Below, one piece after another: positions 1-8,853 of a DNA stretch of 59,169 nt (position 1 is the first letter of the stretch; each line of letters begins with the position of its first letter). The position numbers and the translations under genes were made by a program. Where the stretch lies: assembly GCF_900170035.1 (NCBI RefSeq), contig NZ_LT828541.1:375267-434435 (forward strand). Reading direction: 5' to 3'. The notes beneath the pieces were generated by a model, which ran no database searches, was not told the origin of the DNA, and worked only from the letters and a program-made list of their open reading frames with translations. This stretch comes from Desulfamplus magnetovallimortis. Lineage in GTDB: Bacteria; Desulfobacterota; Desulfobacteria; Desulfobacterales; Desulfobacteraceae.

Positions 1-1292
1 ATCCTTTGCACCCTCTGCACATAAAGGCTCTGCATCACAAGGTTGGGAACCTTCAGTTTCAGATTCAGCTCTTCGGTCTCCCCGGCCAGGGTCAGCACAC
101 CAAAATAGTAGAGAAAAGATACTATAAACATGTTGTTTTTAAAACTTGCATCCAGCATCTCCCTTATGCCGAAACGGTCAGACAGATCTTCAACCTCAAG
201 ATAATTGTCATTCTCCATCATTGAGATAATAATTTCACGGCCCATGGGAATATCTGCAATATATTCAAGTTTTGATTCATCTGTGGCAAGGTTGGAGTCC
301 AGCATTTTTCTGGGGTAGTCACACATCTCCTGAAAATGGTCAAAAAAATAGAGGCAAAGGGTGGGGTTATAGATATATTGGTTCCATCTCGGCACAAAGC
401 AGTAGCCATTGTAGTATGTTTTCATCATCCCAAGAGCTTTTTCAACTACATCATTGCTTTCTACATCATTGGTTTCTGCATCATTGGTTTCACCGCTTTT
501 CAGGTCGCACTCTTCAGCAATATCCCCAAGTGCTGAGATAACCTCATCCTCTCTGAAACCGCAAATATCATTAAGCTCTTTTTTGAAATAGATATCTTTT
601 GCAATATTGTATCCACTGGTGATATCACTCATCACCACTGGAGAGACACCGGTTATAAATACACGATCAAAACCTGAACCGGATGTGGAGGATTTCACAG
701 CTTTAAAAAGGGTCCTGAGTATCCCTTCATCATGCACAAGGGCGTTGTATCTCTCTTTATCATTGTGGATTCCCATCATGACGGTATTTGCAAAGTTGTC
801 ATATTCATCTATCAGAAGATAGACAGGGTATGGTGTCATGCGAACTGCATTTATAAGGCTCTTGATTGAACTTAGGGCATTATTTTTATCCACCTTTACA
901 TCGGGCAAATTGTAGTCTCTGTAATAAAGAAGAAAACCCTCAATGCAACCGTTAATGTGATCAAACAGCATCTGTTTGATGTAATCGGCATCACCTGTGG
1001 TATCAACGCAGGAAAAATCCCATTTCAGGATGTAGTAGGAGTTTCTAAGGGACGTTGGCTTTTTACCTATGGCAAGGTGGCCGAACATCTCATCAAAATG
1101 ATCTTTTTGGGCCACATCATAGTAGTTCTCAAGCATGGATAGAAGAAGACTTTTGCCGAATTTTCGCGGGCGGATGAAAAGTTGGGATTTTGAATTTTCA
1201 AGTAAAGGAATTTTATCGGTTCTGTCACAGTAAAAATAATCTTCAGTTATTACTGTTTTAAAATCGGCTATACCATATGGAAATTTAGTCAT
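1..1292 (-). CDS. AAA-ATPase-like / PD-(D/E)XK nuclease family protein, 3' end beyond window
   Basis: An open frame of 430 codons starts with ATG at 1292 (MTKFPYGIADFKTVI) and stays open to the window edge. It shows the usual order of the AAA-ATPase-like plus C-terminal PD-(D/E)XK nuclease family: an N-terminal substrate-like segment, a degenerate Walker A region RPRKFGKSLLL (about residues 42-52), a Walker B stretch VYLLIDEYDNF, and a sensor segment VFITGVSPV. The nuclease domain expected at the C-terminus lies mostly outside the window. Residues around 265-280 carry a small in-frame repeat (ETNDAETNDVESNDVV). The family is multicopy in anaerobes and its role is not firmly known. The decayed second copy at 1345-2320 lies directly upstream in the same orientation. 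Confidence 0.8.
   Translation of the reverse strand, partial: MTKFPYGIADFKTVITEDYFYCDRTDKIPLLENSKSQLFIRPRKFGKSLLLSMLENYYDVAQKDHFDEMFGHLAIGKKPTSLRNSYYILKWDFSCVDTTGDADYIKQMLFDHINGCIEGFLLYYRDYNLPDVKVDKNNALSSIKSLINAVRMTPYPVYLLIDEYDNFANTVMMGIHNDKERYNALVHDEGILRTLFKAVKSSTSGSGFDRVFITGVSPVVMSDITSGYNIAKDIYFKKELNDICGFREDEVISALGDIAEECDLKSGETNDAETNDVESNDVVEKALGMMKTYYNGYCFVPRWNQYIYNPTLCLYFFDHFQEMCDYPRKMLDSNLATDESKLEYIADIPMGREIIISMMENDNYLEVEDLSDRFGIREMLDASFKNNMFIVSFLYYFGVLTLAGETEELNLKLKVPNLVMQSLYVQRVQR
448..495 (-). repeat. 12-bp in-frame tandem repeat within the AAA-ATPase-like gene
   Basis: About three to four imperfect 12-bp units (plus strand: catcattggttt) encode repeats of E-T/S-N-D in the AAA-ATPase-like protein. 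The unit length keeps the frame, as in the other coding repeats of this window. Confidence 0.6.
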
Positions 1293-1344
1293 GGTGGCTT
1301 CCTTAGGTTCATGGTTTATTATGAGTGTACCCTTTTTAGATTAT

Positions 1345-2320
1345 TCAGGTGTAGAGCATTCCCCTGACATCTTTTATTGTAATGTAGCCTGCCTGGAAAA
1401 GAAGGGCTTCGGGATGGAGGTTTTCAAGATCATACACGCTGAAGACGGATTTGGTGGCACTCATTTTTTCAATTTCAGGGAGATTCCATTTTTTGCGGCT
1501 GATAAGGTTTATCAGAAATTCAGAAATGATGGGGTTCCTGTTTCAAACCAGTAATTTGCAATATCCATATATTTAAGGGCTGTCATTAGAGAAAAGGGGT
1601 TGAACACTTTTACTTTTCGCTTTGAAAAACGATAACCATTGTAATGTTTTAGCAGTTCTTCCATTACATCAGAAATCTTGTCATCATTCTGATCTGCCAT
1701 TCGTTTTATGTGGGGCATAAATATTGTTCGACCTCACCCATTGTATAACCGAGCATCTCAGCATACAAAGAGAGCATTGTAAGGTCTGTGAGGTTGTTAA
1801 GTTCTGAAAAAATGGATACCTGGCTAAATTTTGAGACCCCTGTAATAAATACAAAGCGGGTTATATCAACAACATCGGCATCTTTTATTACTCCAAAGAA
1901 ATCTTTAAGTATATCTCTGTTGTTCTTGGCAATCCCAAGAGCTTCATTACTTTTCCCAAGGTGGTCTATAAGGGGCTTGTCATACTCATCAATGAGAAAG
2001 ACAACCGGCATTTTGGTTTTTTTGTTAAGGGCAATTGCAAGCTCCTTGAATTTACCTTTTATGAAAGATCGTTTAAGCTCAATATCATAATTAGACGCAA
2101 TTTCAATGAGGTGTTCTTCAATACTCTGCTTTAGAATATCCGGAGTTTCATGACTTATCTCATTGAAATCAAGGGTTATGACAGGATGGTGTTTCCATTC
2201 CCATTTAAAGTTTTGGGCATTAGCTTTATCTTCATTCTCTTTTATCCACAAGCCTTCAAGCATCTCTTCTCTGCCCTCAAAGATATACTTTACCGTGAAC
2301 ATACCCCTCATGATTTTCAT
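1345..2320 (-). pseudogene. Decayed AAA-ATPase-like / PD-(D/E)XK family gene
   Basis: Three consecutive pieces in different frames together resemble the middle of the same family as the gene at 1-1292. Codons from 2320 to 1706 give FEGREEMLEGLWI, VVFLIDEYDKPLIDHLG and FVFITGVSKFSQVSIFSELNNLTDLT. Then comes 1718-1512 (HYNGYRFSKRKVKVFNPFS), then a short frame ending at a TGA at 1345. At least two frameshifts are needed to join them. The N-terminal part with Walker A is missing: just upstream the sequence turns into a hairpin element (family C-like, with TTCACGGTAAAG at the junction). The C-terminal nuclease domain is also absent. It is best read as a non-functional remnant. Confidence 0.8.
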
Positions 2321-2352
2321 GGCCGGGGATGCCCCCTGAATTCGGCCATGAA
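2288..2352 (-). repeat. Chimeric family C-like hairpin element at the broken 5' end of the pseudogene
   Basis: On the minus strand this stretch contains GGCCG..CGGCC arms, a CATGAAAATCATG segment and the family C end motif TTCACGGTAAA. It runs directly into the surviving coding part of the AAA-ATPase pseudogene, so it marks the truncation point. Confidence 0.5.
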
Positions 2353-2393
2353 AGTTTATCTATGACAAGACTATATCATGATTTGATAAAATA

Positions 2394-2433
2394 TAAAAAG
2401 CCCCTTCCTTGTTTAAAGTTAGGGGCTTTAATA
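2394..2433 (-). terminator. Rho-independent terminator downstream of the C_GCAxxG gene
   Basis: The minus strand reads AAAGCCCC, a loop of about 16 bases, then GGGGCTTT followed by a T-rich run. It lies about 150 bp after the stop of the C_GCAxxG gene and would end the MauE-rhodanese-C_GCAxxG transcript. Confidence 0.65.
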
Positions 2434-2579
2434 CAACATCACAAAATCAGATTTTCAAATAATCCAATGAGATCAAATCAAAATACCATCAGATCAAAAA
2501 CTATGGAAGCCTAAAAAGATTCTGCTTTCCTTTCTCTGTTATTATCTGAGCGCTATAGGTATTATGAAGGATGCCTCAC

Positions 2580-3164
2580 TTATTTATGGAAATTGCGAAA
2601 AAAAGAGGTGAGAAGCCCTCCGATGAGGGTCTTTTTTTTAAGAGTGATACCTTGAAGGGAAGGATTTGAAAGAAGTTCAGGATGTCTTTGAAGAACAAGA
2701 AGGGCTGCCATCTCTGTGGCATTGGCAGTAATATCTGCACACTGCCTGAAATGGGCTTTTTTGTCATGTTTGACTTTTTTTGACAGAATACGGCAGCAGG
2801 TAGCACCATTTGTCTCTTTAAATGCATTGTGAAGCATAAGAGCAGATTCCCGCATCTCTTTTCTGCGGGAATATGGGTTACTATTTCCCATAATAAGACC
2901 TGCACCCATAACAGCCCCGCTCAGGGCACCACATATGCAGCCACTGTTTCCCATGGCATATCCGAACGGGGCTGCCATTGAGACAGCCTGTTCTTCTGTC
3001 AATCCGCCGCCAAGCCCTCTGTTCAGGGCAACAAGCACTGCCTCGGAACAGAGAAACTGCCGTGTTTCATAGAGGTTGGCGGCATACAGCTTAATCTCCT
3101 CTGCAATGGCACGCACATCAGAGCTTATGGCTGTTTCAGTATCTGAAAATATCATTGGCTGCAT
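2580..3164 (-). CDS. C_GCAxxG_C_C family redox protein
   Basis: The 194-residue product starting MQPMIFSDTE carries the family signature: a first Cys in FLCSEAVL, then GCICGALSG, which matches GCAxxG with one substitution (I for A is unusual), then further Cys residues in ATCCRILS and FRQCADI. Members are thought to be redox-active or metal-binding proteins and are common in anaerobes; the reaction is unknown. The longer frame upstream overlaps the rhodanese gene, so the ATG at 3164, five bases past the rhodanese stop, is preferred. It forms a tight operon with the rhodanese and the MauE/DoxX membrane protein. The C-terminus (LKKKTLIGGLLTSFFRNFHK) is basic. Confidence 0.8.
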   Translation of the reverse strand: MQPMIFSDTETAISSDVRAIAEEIKLYAANLYETRQFLCSEAVLVALNRGLGGGLTEEQAVSMAAPFGYAMGNSGCICGALSGAVMGAGLIMGNSNPYSRRKEMRESALMLHNAFKETNGATCCRILSKKVKHDKKAHFRQCADITANATEMAALLVLQRHPELLSNPSLQGITLKKKTLIGGLLTSFFRNFHK

Positions 3165-3168
3165 GATA

Positions 3169-3705
3169 TTATTCTGTCCCCTCAATTGGATAGCCTGCGC
3201 CTTTCCAAGCAAAAATGCCGCCGGTGTAACGATAAACGTTTTTATATCCCATTTTGACTGCCCAGGCGGCACCGTTGTGGCTTCTTGTGCATTTTACAAA
3301 ACCGCAGTAAACAACAATGGTTTTCTCTTTGTCATCTCCAAGAAGTTTCATGAAGTCAGCTTCTGTTTTTCCATCTGTTTCTGCTGTGTTCCATTCGTTC
3401 ATATCAGGAATGGGAAAGAGAAACTGCAAAGCGTTGGGGATGTGATTCTTTTTGTAGCTATCCTCATATGGCATGGTGTCAACAACCACAATATCTTTGC
3501 CGTCATCAATCCATTTTTTAAGCTCTTCAGTTGTCACTACATTGTAATTTCCCCGCTGAACTTCTCGTACAAGTTTTACAGCCCCTGCCTCTTTTTCAAG
3601 TTCCTTTTCAAACTTGTTGTCCAGAAAAGCGGATGCAGGAGATGAGAAAAGTATAAGCGCTGCTCCTGCAAAGATAAATGTCAAAATCATTTTAAGGTGT
3701 TTCAT
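3169..3705 (-). CDS. Exported rhodanese-like domain protein
   Basis: The ATG at 3705 (MKHLKMILTF) is chosen because GGAAACC precedes it at normal spacing and because it starts a clear signal peptide ending SSPASA at about residue 26. The mature protein holds one rhodanese domain: DIVVVDTMPYEDSYKKNHIPNA, then the active-site loop VVYCGFVKCTRSHNGA with two Cys, then GYKNVYRYTGGIFAWKGAGYPIEG. The loop is one residue longer than the classical C-x5-R loop when counted from the first Cys. It probably acts on sulfane sulfur or thiols in the periplasm. The gene lies between MauE/DoxX and C_GCAxxG genes in one transcription unit. Confidence 0.88.
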   Translation of the reverse strand: MKHLKMILTFIFAGAALILFSSPASAFLDNKFEKELEKEAGAVKLVREVQRGNYNVVTTEELKKWIDDGKDIVVVDTMPYEDSYKKNHIPNALQFLFPIPDMNEWNTAETDGKTEADFMKLLGDDKEKTIVVYCGFVKCTRSHNGAAWAVKMGYKNVYRYTGGIFAWKGAGYPIEGTE

Positions 3706-3791
3706 ATCAAGGTTTCCTTTTTTCTCTTGGTTAACGATTGAGCTGTGTTCTATTATAAATGTTTTATCAGGGAGACAGGATTCAATGTTCG

Positions 3792-4238
3792 TCAGCAATG
3801 AATGGCCATCTTGAAGCCTTTCATTTTTCGCCAGGCATATAGCCATAAAATATCCAGCAGCATGATAATGTCCCGAAAAAAAGCCTGCTTAAGCCCATGG
3901 AATGCACGGGATTCAGGATCTTCAGGCCCAAAACAGCCACAATCCACATCCAGGCCCATGTGGATACCGTACCCGAGGATTATTAAAAAAAGCAGAGTCA
4001 AACCGAAGATTATCTCAAGGCTCCCCCGAATATCAAACATAAGTCCCAAACCTGCCAGAACTTCAATGGCGGAGAGAGCAACAGCCACAAAATAGACAAT
4101 CTGTTCAGGCACAATTCCGTAGGCATCAATTAAAACCGCAAAAACTTCGGGTTCAATAAGCTTTGTTCCTCCGGCATATATAAAGATAATGCCCAGAATC
4201 CATCTGTTCCATTTATATATTTGAGCCATAATTTTCAT
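3792..4238 (-). CDS. MauE/DoxX family redox-associated membrane protein
   Basis: A small membrane protein of about 148 residues with four hydrophobic segments (WILGIIFIYAGGTKL, IVYFVAVALSAIEVLAGLG, LEIIFGLTLLFLIILGY and a last one near IIMLLDILWLYAW). The motif DCGCFGPED between segments three and four is typical of MauE/DoxX-like proteins that pair with thiol-redox partners. The start is uncertain (ATG at 4250, 4238 or 4229; none has a strong ribosome site). It is first in an operon with the exported rhodanese and the C_GCAxxG protein, so a shared job in envelope sulfur or thiol redox chemistry is a reasonable inference. Confidence 0.8.
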   Translation of the reverse strand: MKIMAQIYKWNRWILGIIFIYAGGTKLIEPEVFAVLIDAYGIVPEQIVYFVAVALSAIEVLAGLGLMFDIRGSLEIIFGLTLLFLIILGYGIHMGLDVDCGCFGPEDPESRAFHGLKQAFFRDIIMLLDILWLYAWRKMKGFKMAIHC

Positions 4239-4361
4239 AGGAATCTGCATTATCACGGATAATAACAGAGAGTCCAATTGATAATTTTGATTTGAGATCA
4301 GTGGTTCAATAGAGTTGGTCTATTTTTAATTGGGGGGTCACTACTTCTACTTTGTTATCTT

Positions 4362-4467
4362 GGCATGCTTCATTTCCCAGTTTACACTTTCCGGAGAGAA
4401 AATTCTGGGTATCGGGAATCTCTCACAAAAAAGTGTAAAGTATCTTTGGAGTCATATGAAGGATGCC
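4362..4467 (+). mobile_element. Family A MITE, copy 1
   Basis: A 106-bp element bounded by GGCATGCTTCAT and ATGAAGGATGCC, with an inner inverted repeat around TTTACACTTT / AAAGTGTAAA. It is flanked by a perfect 8-bp duplication, GTTATCTT (4354-4361 and 4468-4475). It has no coding capacity. Together with copy 5' neighbour sequence and the family B core at 4484 it fills the gap 4278-4611. Confidence 0.9.
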
Positions 4468-4483
4468 GTTATCTTCTTAAATT

Positions 4484-4573
4484 GTCTGAATCAGGATAGC
4501 CAGGATTCACAGGATAAAAGGTAATTATGTAAATCTTGTTAATCCTGAACATCCTGGGCATCCTGATTCAGAC
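4484..4573 (+). repeat. Family B core palindrome (no outer ends)
   Basis: Inverted repeat starting GTCTGAATCAGGATAGCCAG and ending CATCCTGATTCAGAC. This is the central part of family B; the outer CTCAAAATCGACACC arms seen in other copies are missing. It lies just past the stop of the RND pump gene on the minus strand. Confidence 0.85.
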
Positions 4574-4611
4574 ACCAAAAATAGGAAGCTAAGATAAGCT
4601 GACAAATAGAA

Positions 4612-7600
4612 CTACAATACGGTTTTTTCCGGATGAAAAAGCGAATATACCGCCGGAATTAAGAGTAGTGAAATCAAAGTTGAGCCCGTTAAGCCTCCCA
4701 CCACAGCCCGTGCCAGAGGTGCCTGGGCATCAGCACCTTCTCCGATACCAAGGGCCAGTGGCAGCAGACCAAAGATGGTTGTAAATGTGGTCATTAATAT
4801 GGGTCTAAGCCGTCTTCTTCCTGCCTCGGCCACTGCCTCACGGATTGTCATCAAACCCCTGCCGGCAAGCTCTCCTGCCTGATCCACAAGTAAAATGGCG
4901 TTGTTCACCACAATGCCGCCCAGCATGATACAACCGATGTAGGACTGAACATTCAGGGTGGTGTTGGTAAGATAGAGCGTGAGCAGCACGCCCACCACTG
5001 CAACCGGAACGGAAAACATAACAATCAAAGGGTTTTTAAGGGATTCATACTGACATGCAAGCACCATATAGACCAGCACCATGGCAAGGAAAAACGAAAT
5101 AGTAAGTTCTCTTGATGATTTTTGCTGCTCTTCATAGTTTCCGGCAAGGGAAAGATCATATCCCACAGGTTTTGGGATTCGATCCAGAATGGCCTGGACA
5201 TCGTCGGCCACTGACCCCGCATCCCTTCCGGATACATTGGCTTTCACCGTGATGATACGCTGTTGATCCTTTCTGTTGATTATGGACGGTCCTTCACTAT
5301 TTTTGGTGGAGACAACGCTTCTTAAGGCAATAAAATCCCCTGATGGTGTTGTGATGGTCAGATCAAGTATTTCGTCAAGGGTTCGTTTTTCCACATCTTT
5401 CAACTGGACAAAAATACGGTAGGAGTTGCCTTCCGAGCGGAACTCTCCTGTTTTTGATCCTGCCACAATTGACTTGAGTATTTCGGTAACATCTTGAACG
5501 CTTAATCCAAAACTTTCGATTTTATGTCGATCCACAATAATCTCAGCCTGGGGAACGCCTTTTTCCCAGCTTGATTCAATATCGGTGATTCCCGGCACTG
5601 CGTTAATGGCTTCTTCTGTTTTTTGTGCAAGCAGCTTCAGAATGCTTAGGTCAAATCCACGAATGTCTATGGTGATACCCTCGTCTCCTCCGAGAATCCT
5701 TTCAAGAATAAACTGGCCCTGGGGCGCCCGGGTGCGGATCTTCATTCCGGGAATGGCGCTGACAAGTTTGTTGCGAAGATCGTCTGCAATATCACTGTTG
5801 GAGCGGATTCTCTGTGTTGAAGGGGTCAACGAGAGCCGGATCTCCCCTTCTGCCCGATCACCTCCCCTTGCATAGGCTACTGCGGAAACCATTTCAGGCA
5901 CATTTTCATAAACAATTTGTTCCATCATGCGGGTCTGTTGATCTACTATATCAAGGCGTGTACCGATTTCCATCTGTCCGCTGACCCGGACTTCTCCCTC
6001 ATCGCTTGGTGGCAGAAACTCACTTCCGATGCTCGGCAGCAACATAAGACTTGATACAACCATCAACACCGTTATCCCAATGGTTATCATGCGATGATCC
6101 AAAACCCACTCAATCAGGTTGCGGTAGCCGGTATCCAGCCGGTTAAAAAAGATCTCTGCATTTCCGGTGGCTCTTCCAATCCATCCATCTCTTTGTTGCG
6201 ATATTTTTTGTGGTGTTTGTTGTGAGAAGGTTTTGTGCAGGGCTTTTTCCTGATGGGATGTGTTCCCCATAGATTCTCTATTTTGCACCTGAATGTGAAT
6301 CAGTTTTGATGCCAGCATGGGAATGAGACTCAAAGATACCAGCAGGGAACACACAAGTGAAAAGATGATCACATAGGCAAGCTCCTTAAACAGAATTCCG
6401 GAGACACCTTTCATGAAAATAACCGGCAAAAAAATAACAAGAGTTGTGATGGTGCTGGCAATAATGGCTCCACTCACCTCCTGTGTGCCTTCCACCGCTG
6501 CCACCACCGATGATTCTCCATATTCCACCTGACGTCGGTTAATGTTCTCCAGAACCACAATGGAGCTGTCAACCATCATGCCTACTCCCAGCGCCAAACC
6601 GCCCAATGTCATCAGGTTCAGGGTAAAACCGCTGAAATATACCAGCGCAAAGGTGGTGATAACCGAAATGGGGATGGCAAGGGAGATCACTATGGTACTT
6701 GTGATATTTCTTAAAAAAATCAGCAGAACAATTACGGCAAATCCACCGCCGTACAGGACAGAATTTGCCACATTGGTGATGGAACGTTCAATAAAATTAC
6801 CCTGATTGATTACCGGCGCAATATGAATCTGGGGAAAGGCTTTGTTGCTCTTTTCGATTTCAGTCACTATATTTGCCGCAACTTCAACGGTATTTGCGTC
6901 TGCCTGTTTTCTGATGGCAACGCGAATGCCCCGCTCTCCATTTATGCGCACCATCCTGGTGGGTTTTTCATATGTGTCTTTGATATGGGCAATCTGACCA
7001 AGTGTCACCGGCACGCCTTTAGGGAGAGCTATTACTGTGTCCCTAATCTGATCGAGTCGGGTGTATTGGGCAGGTGCACGCAAAGTGATGTCATATCTGC
7101 CGCTTTCAATGCTGCCCGCCGGAAGGTCAATATTGGAATTCCGAATTGATTGTAGAATCTGGGAGATGGATATTTTCATAGCTTTGAGACGTTCATGGTC
7201 AAGTTCAACCCTCACCTCACGGTTAAACCCGCCCCATAAATCCACCTGGGCCACACCATTTAATCGGGCAAAGCGATAGCGGATCTGATTCTCGATAAGT
7301 TGCGTCAACTCCACCGGGTCGAGGTTGCTGGAAATACCGAGCAGCACCACAGGAAAGCTGTTGACATCAAATTTTCCGATACGGGGGCGCACAATATCAT
7401 CGGGCAGCTCATTAATTTCGTCCTGTATTTTTGATTGAAGATCCAGTGCAGCCGTATCAATATCAATACCCCATGAAAAACTCACCGTAATCCTGCTGCT
7501 GCCTTCCGTGGACTCTGATGTCATTTGCTCCACTCCTGGAACTGTGGCAACAATCTCCTCCAGTATCCGTGTGATGAGCTGTTCCATCACAACAGGGCTT

Positions 7601-7761
7601 GCCCCTTCGTATTCCGTTCTGATGGATACGGTTGGAAATTCAATTTCAGGCAGTAAATCAATTCTGAGGCGAGTGAGGGAAACAACACCAAGAAGGATGG
7701 CAATTAGGGTTATCATGGTTGTAAAAATCGGTCGTTTAACACTGAACTGGGAGAGAGTCAC
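4612..7761 (-). CDS. RND (HAE1-type) multidrug efflux permease
   Basis: The 1049-residue product has the length and layout of AcrB-type resistance-nodulation-division permeases: the N-terminal helix after [17 protein letters not shown], a large periplasmic loop ([15 protein letters not shown]...), a block of helices from about residue 335, a second loop, and a second helix block ending near [14 protein letters not shown]. The fourth helix reads [17 protein letters not shown] and keeps one acidic proton-relay residue of the DD pair found in AcrB. It exports lipophilic compounds by proton antiport with the adaptor at 8854-10149. Adaptor and pump are normally adjacent; here they are split by a Uma2 gene and three repeat elements. 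Confidence 0.93.
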   Translation of the reverse strand: MTLSQFSVKRPIFTTMITLIAILLGVVSLTRLRIDLLPEIEFPTVSIRTEYEGASPVVMEQLITRILEEIVATVPGVEQMTSESTEGSSRITVSFSWGIDIDTAALDLQSKIQDEINELPDDIVRPRIGKFDVNSFPVVLLGISSNLDPVELTQLIENQIRYRFARLNGVAQVDLWGGFNREVRVELDHERLKAMKISISQILQSIRNSNIDLPAGSIESGRYDITLRAPAQYTRLDQIRDTVIALPKGVPVTLGQIAHIKDTYEKPTRMVRINGERGIRVAIRKQADANTVEVAANIVTEIEKSNKAFPQIHIAPVINQGNFIERSITNVANSVLYGGGFAVIVLLIFLRNITSTIVISLAIPISVITTFALVYFSGFTLNLMTLGGLALGVGMMVDSSIVVLENINRRQVEYGESSVVAAVEGTQEVSGAIIASTITTLVIFLPVIFMKGVSGILFKELAYVIIFSLVCSLLVSLSLIPMLASKLIHIQVQNRESMGNTSHQEKALHKTFSQQTPQKISQQRDGWIGRATGNAEIFFNRLDTGYRNLIEWVLDHRMITIGITVLMVVSSLMLLPSIGSEFLPPSDEGEVRVSGQMEIGTRLDIVDQQTRMMEQIVYENVPEMVSAVAYARGGDRAEGEIRLSLTPSTQRIRSNSDIADDLRNKLVSAIPGMKIRTRAPQGQFILERILGGDEGITIDIRGFDLSILKLLAQKTEEAINAVPGITDIESSWEKGVPQAEIIVDRHKIESFGLSVQDVTEILKSIVAGSKTGEFRSEGNSYRIFVQLKDVEKRTLDEILDLTITTPSGDFIALRSVVSTKNSEGPSIINRKDQQRIITVKANVSGRDAGSVADDVQAILDRIPKPVGYDLSLAGNYEEQQKSSRELTISFFLAMVLVYMVLACQYESLKNPLIVMFSVPVAVVGVLLTLYLTNTTLNVQSYIGCIMLGGIVVNNAILLVDQAGELAGRGLMTIREAVAEAGRRRLRPILMTTFTTIFGLLPLALGIGEGADAQAPLARAVVGGLTGSTLISLLLIPAVYSLFHPEKTVL

Positions 7762-7790
7762 GTGAATGTCACCTTATGATAAAATTATTG

Positions 7791-7856
7791 TAAACGGTCA
7801 TGGCCGGCATTCAGCCACCCCCGAATATGGAAATTTGTATCTATTTCCACGGTAAA
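7791..7856 (+). repeat. Family C two-hairpin element
   Basis: Begins TAAACGGTCATGGCC and ends TATTTCCACGGTAAA. Hairpin 1 is TGGC..GCCA, followed by CCCCCGAATAT; hairpin 2 is GGAAAT..ATTTCC. A near-identical copy lies in reverse at about 52149-52213. Confidence 0.8.
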
Positions 7857-7880
7857 ATCCCCAAAATCAATTCACTGCTC

Positions 7881-7975
7881 AGTGCTTCTTCAAGTTTAAA
7901 CTGTCGGGTGATTTTACAGGCAATGCAAAGCTAAGAGGCATTCTCTACCCGACAATCAAACCTTGAAAGAACACT
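7881..7975 (+). repeat. Family E inverted-repeat element, copy 1
   Basis: About 95 bp with inverted ends AGTGCTTCTTCAAG and CTTGAAAGAACACT and inner GTCGGGT / ACCCGAC arms. A second copy is at 45528-45626 and a partial one near 30326-30350. Beyond it, at about 7985-8003, the minus strand contains GATGGTTCCAGAACTATTAT, close to the 3' end of the adaptor gene. Confidence 0.7.
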
Positions 7976-8032
7976 CAGGAATAATAGTTCTGGAACCATC
8001 TCCTTCATTCAACTGGGGTGACGCAGGTATGG

Positions 8033-8619
8033 TTATCTTTCAAATTCGACCCGGTAATAGATGTCTGAAAGCCGCAACTCACAATGGATGGATGCTATGT
8101 TGAGTTTTTCTTCCATGCCCTCGTATGAGGACAAGCTCCATGTTCCGTCATCTCTCCGAACATATTTTTCAACCTGGCAATGGTACTGGGATACAAGGAT
8201 ATATTCCTGAAGTGAAGTGATACGACGATAATGGGTGAATTTTTGCCCTCTGTCATAGGCCTCGGTGGAGGACGAAAGAATCTCGATGATAACCACGGGA
8301 TTCAGGAGAGTGTCAAAATGGTGATCCTCCAGTTCAATGTCTCCACAGATCGCCACGATGTCAGGGTAGGTATAAATGCTGCTTTCTTGAATCTTGACCC
8401 GCATATCACTTGAAAAAACATCACACGGTGACTGATTGGCTTTGAATTTATTATTCAATTCCGTGGTAATGTTGCTGCTAATACGATTGTGGTTTACCCT
8501 GGCGCCCACCATGGCAAACATCTCACCGTCAAAATATTCATGTTTGATTTCCGATGTCCTCTCGAACTCCAGATACTCTTCTGGGGTTATCGGTTTTTTT
8601 TTTGTGGTTGAGCACTCAT
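8033..8619 (-). pseudogene. Uma2 family (DUF820) protein with a frameshift in a poly-A tract
   Basis: The open frame from 8521 lacks the normal N-terminus. An ATG at 8619 lies seven bases after a strong ribosome site (GGAGGTGG) and begins MSAQPQKK. After an A10 run (8594-8603, plus strand T10) the frame hits TAA within two codons. If one A is added, it reads on as PITPEEYLEFERTSEIKHEY then FDGEMFAM, the typical Uma2 start, joined to the 162-residue body (YPDIVAICGDIELEDHH, NPVVIIEILSSSTEAYDRG, PD-(D/E)XK-like fold). So the gene is full length apart from one base. Sequencing error, real mutation, or slippage are all possible. It interrupts the efflux operon. Confidence 0.8.
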
Positions 8620-8642
8620 TTTATACCACCTCCATGTGATTA

Positions 8643-8816
8643 CTCAAAGCCGACACCTATGATCTTTTGAGCCTTGTCAACATTGTCTGAATCAGGATGT
8701 CCAAGATTAACAAGATAAGGCAGGATTATTTATCCTGAGCATCCTTTTCATCCTGGTTATCCTGATTCAGACAAATTCAATAACTGCTCAAAAAGCAATA
8801 AGGTGTCGATTTTGAG
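8643..8816 (+). mobile_element. Family B MITE-like element with 7-bp target duplication
   Basis: A 174-bp element starting CTCAAAGCCGACACC and ending GGTGTCGATTTTGAG, with the core GTCTGAATCAGGAT..ATCCTGATTCAGAC inside. The flanks GTGATTA (8636-8642 and 8817-8823) are an exact 7-bp repeat, which is good evidence for insertion by transposition. It sits just upstream of the Uma2 ribosome site and just downstream of the adaptor gene. Confidence 0.85.
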
Positions 8817-8853
8817 GTGATTACGCATAAGTGTTGGATTTGAGGTATTACTC

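Noticed and set aside
4612-7761. Cation (heavy metal) type RND pump
   Set aside because: The loop and helix-4 motifs fit the HAE1 drug-type better, and no metal-binding adaptor or regulator is nearby.
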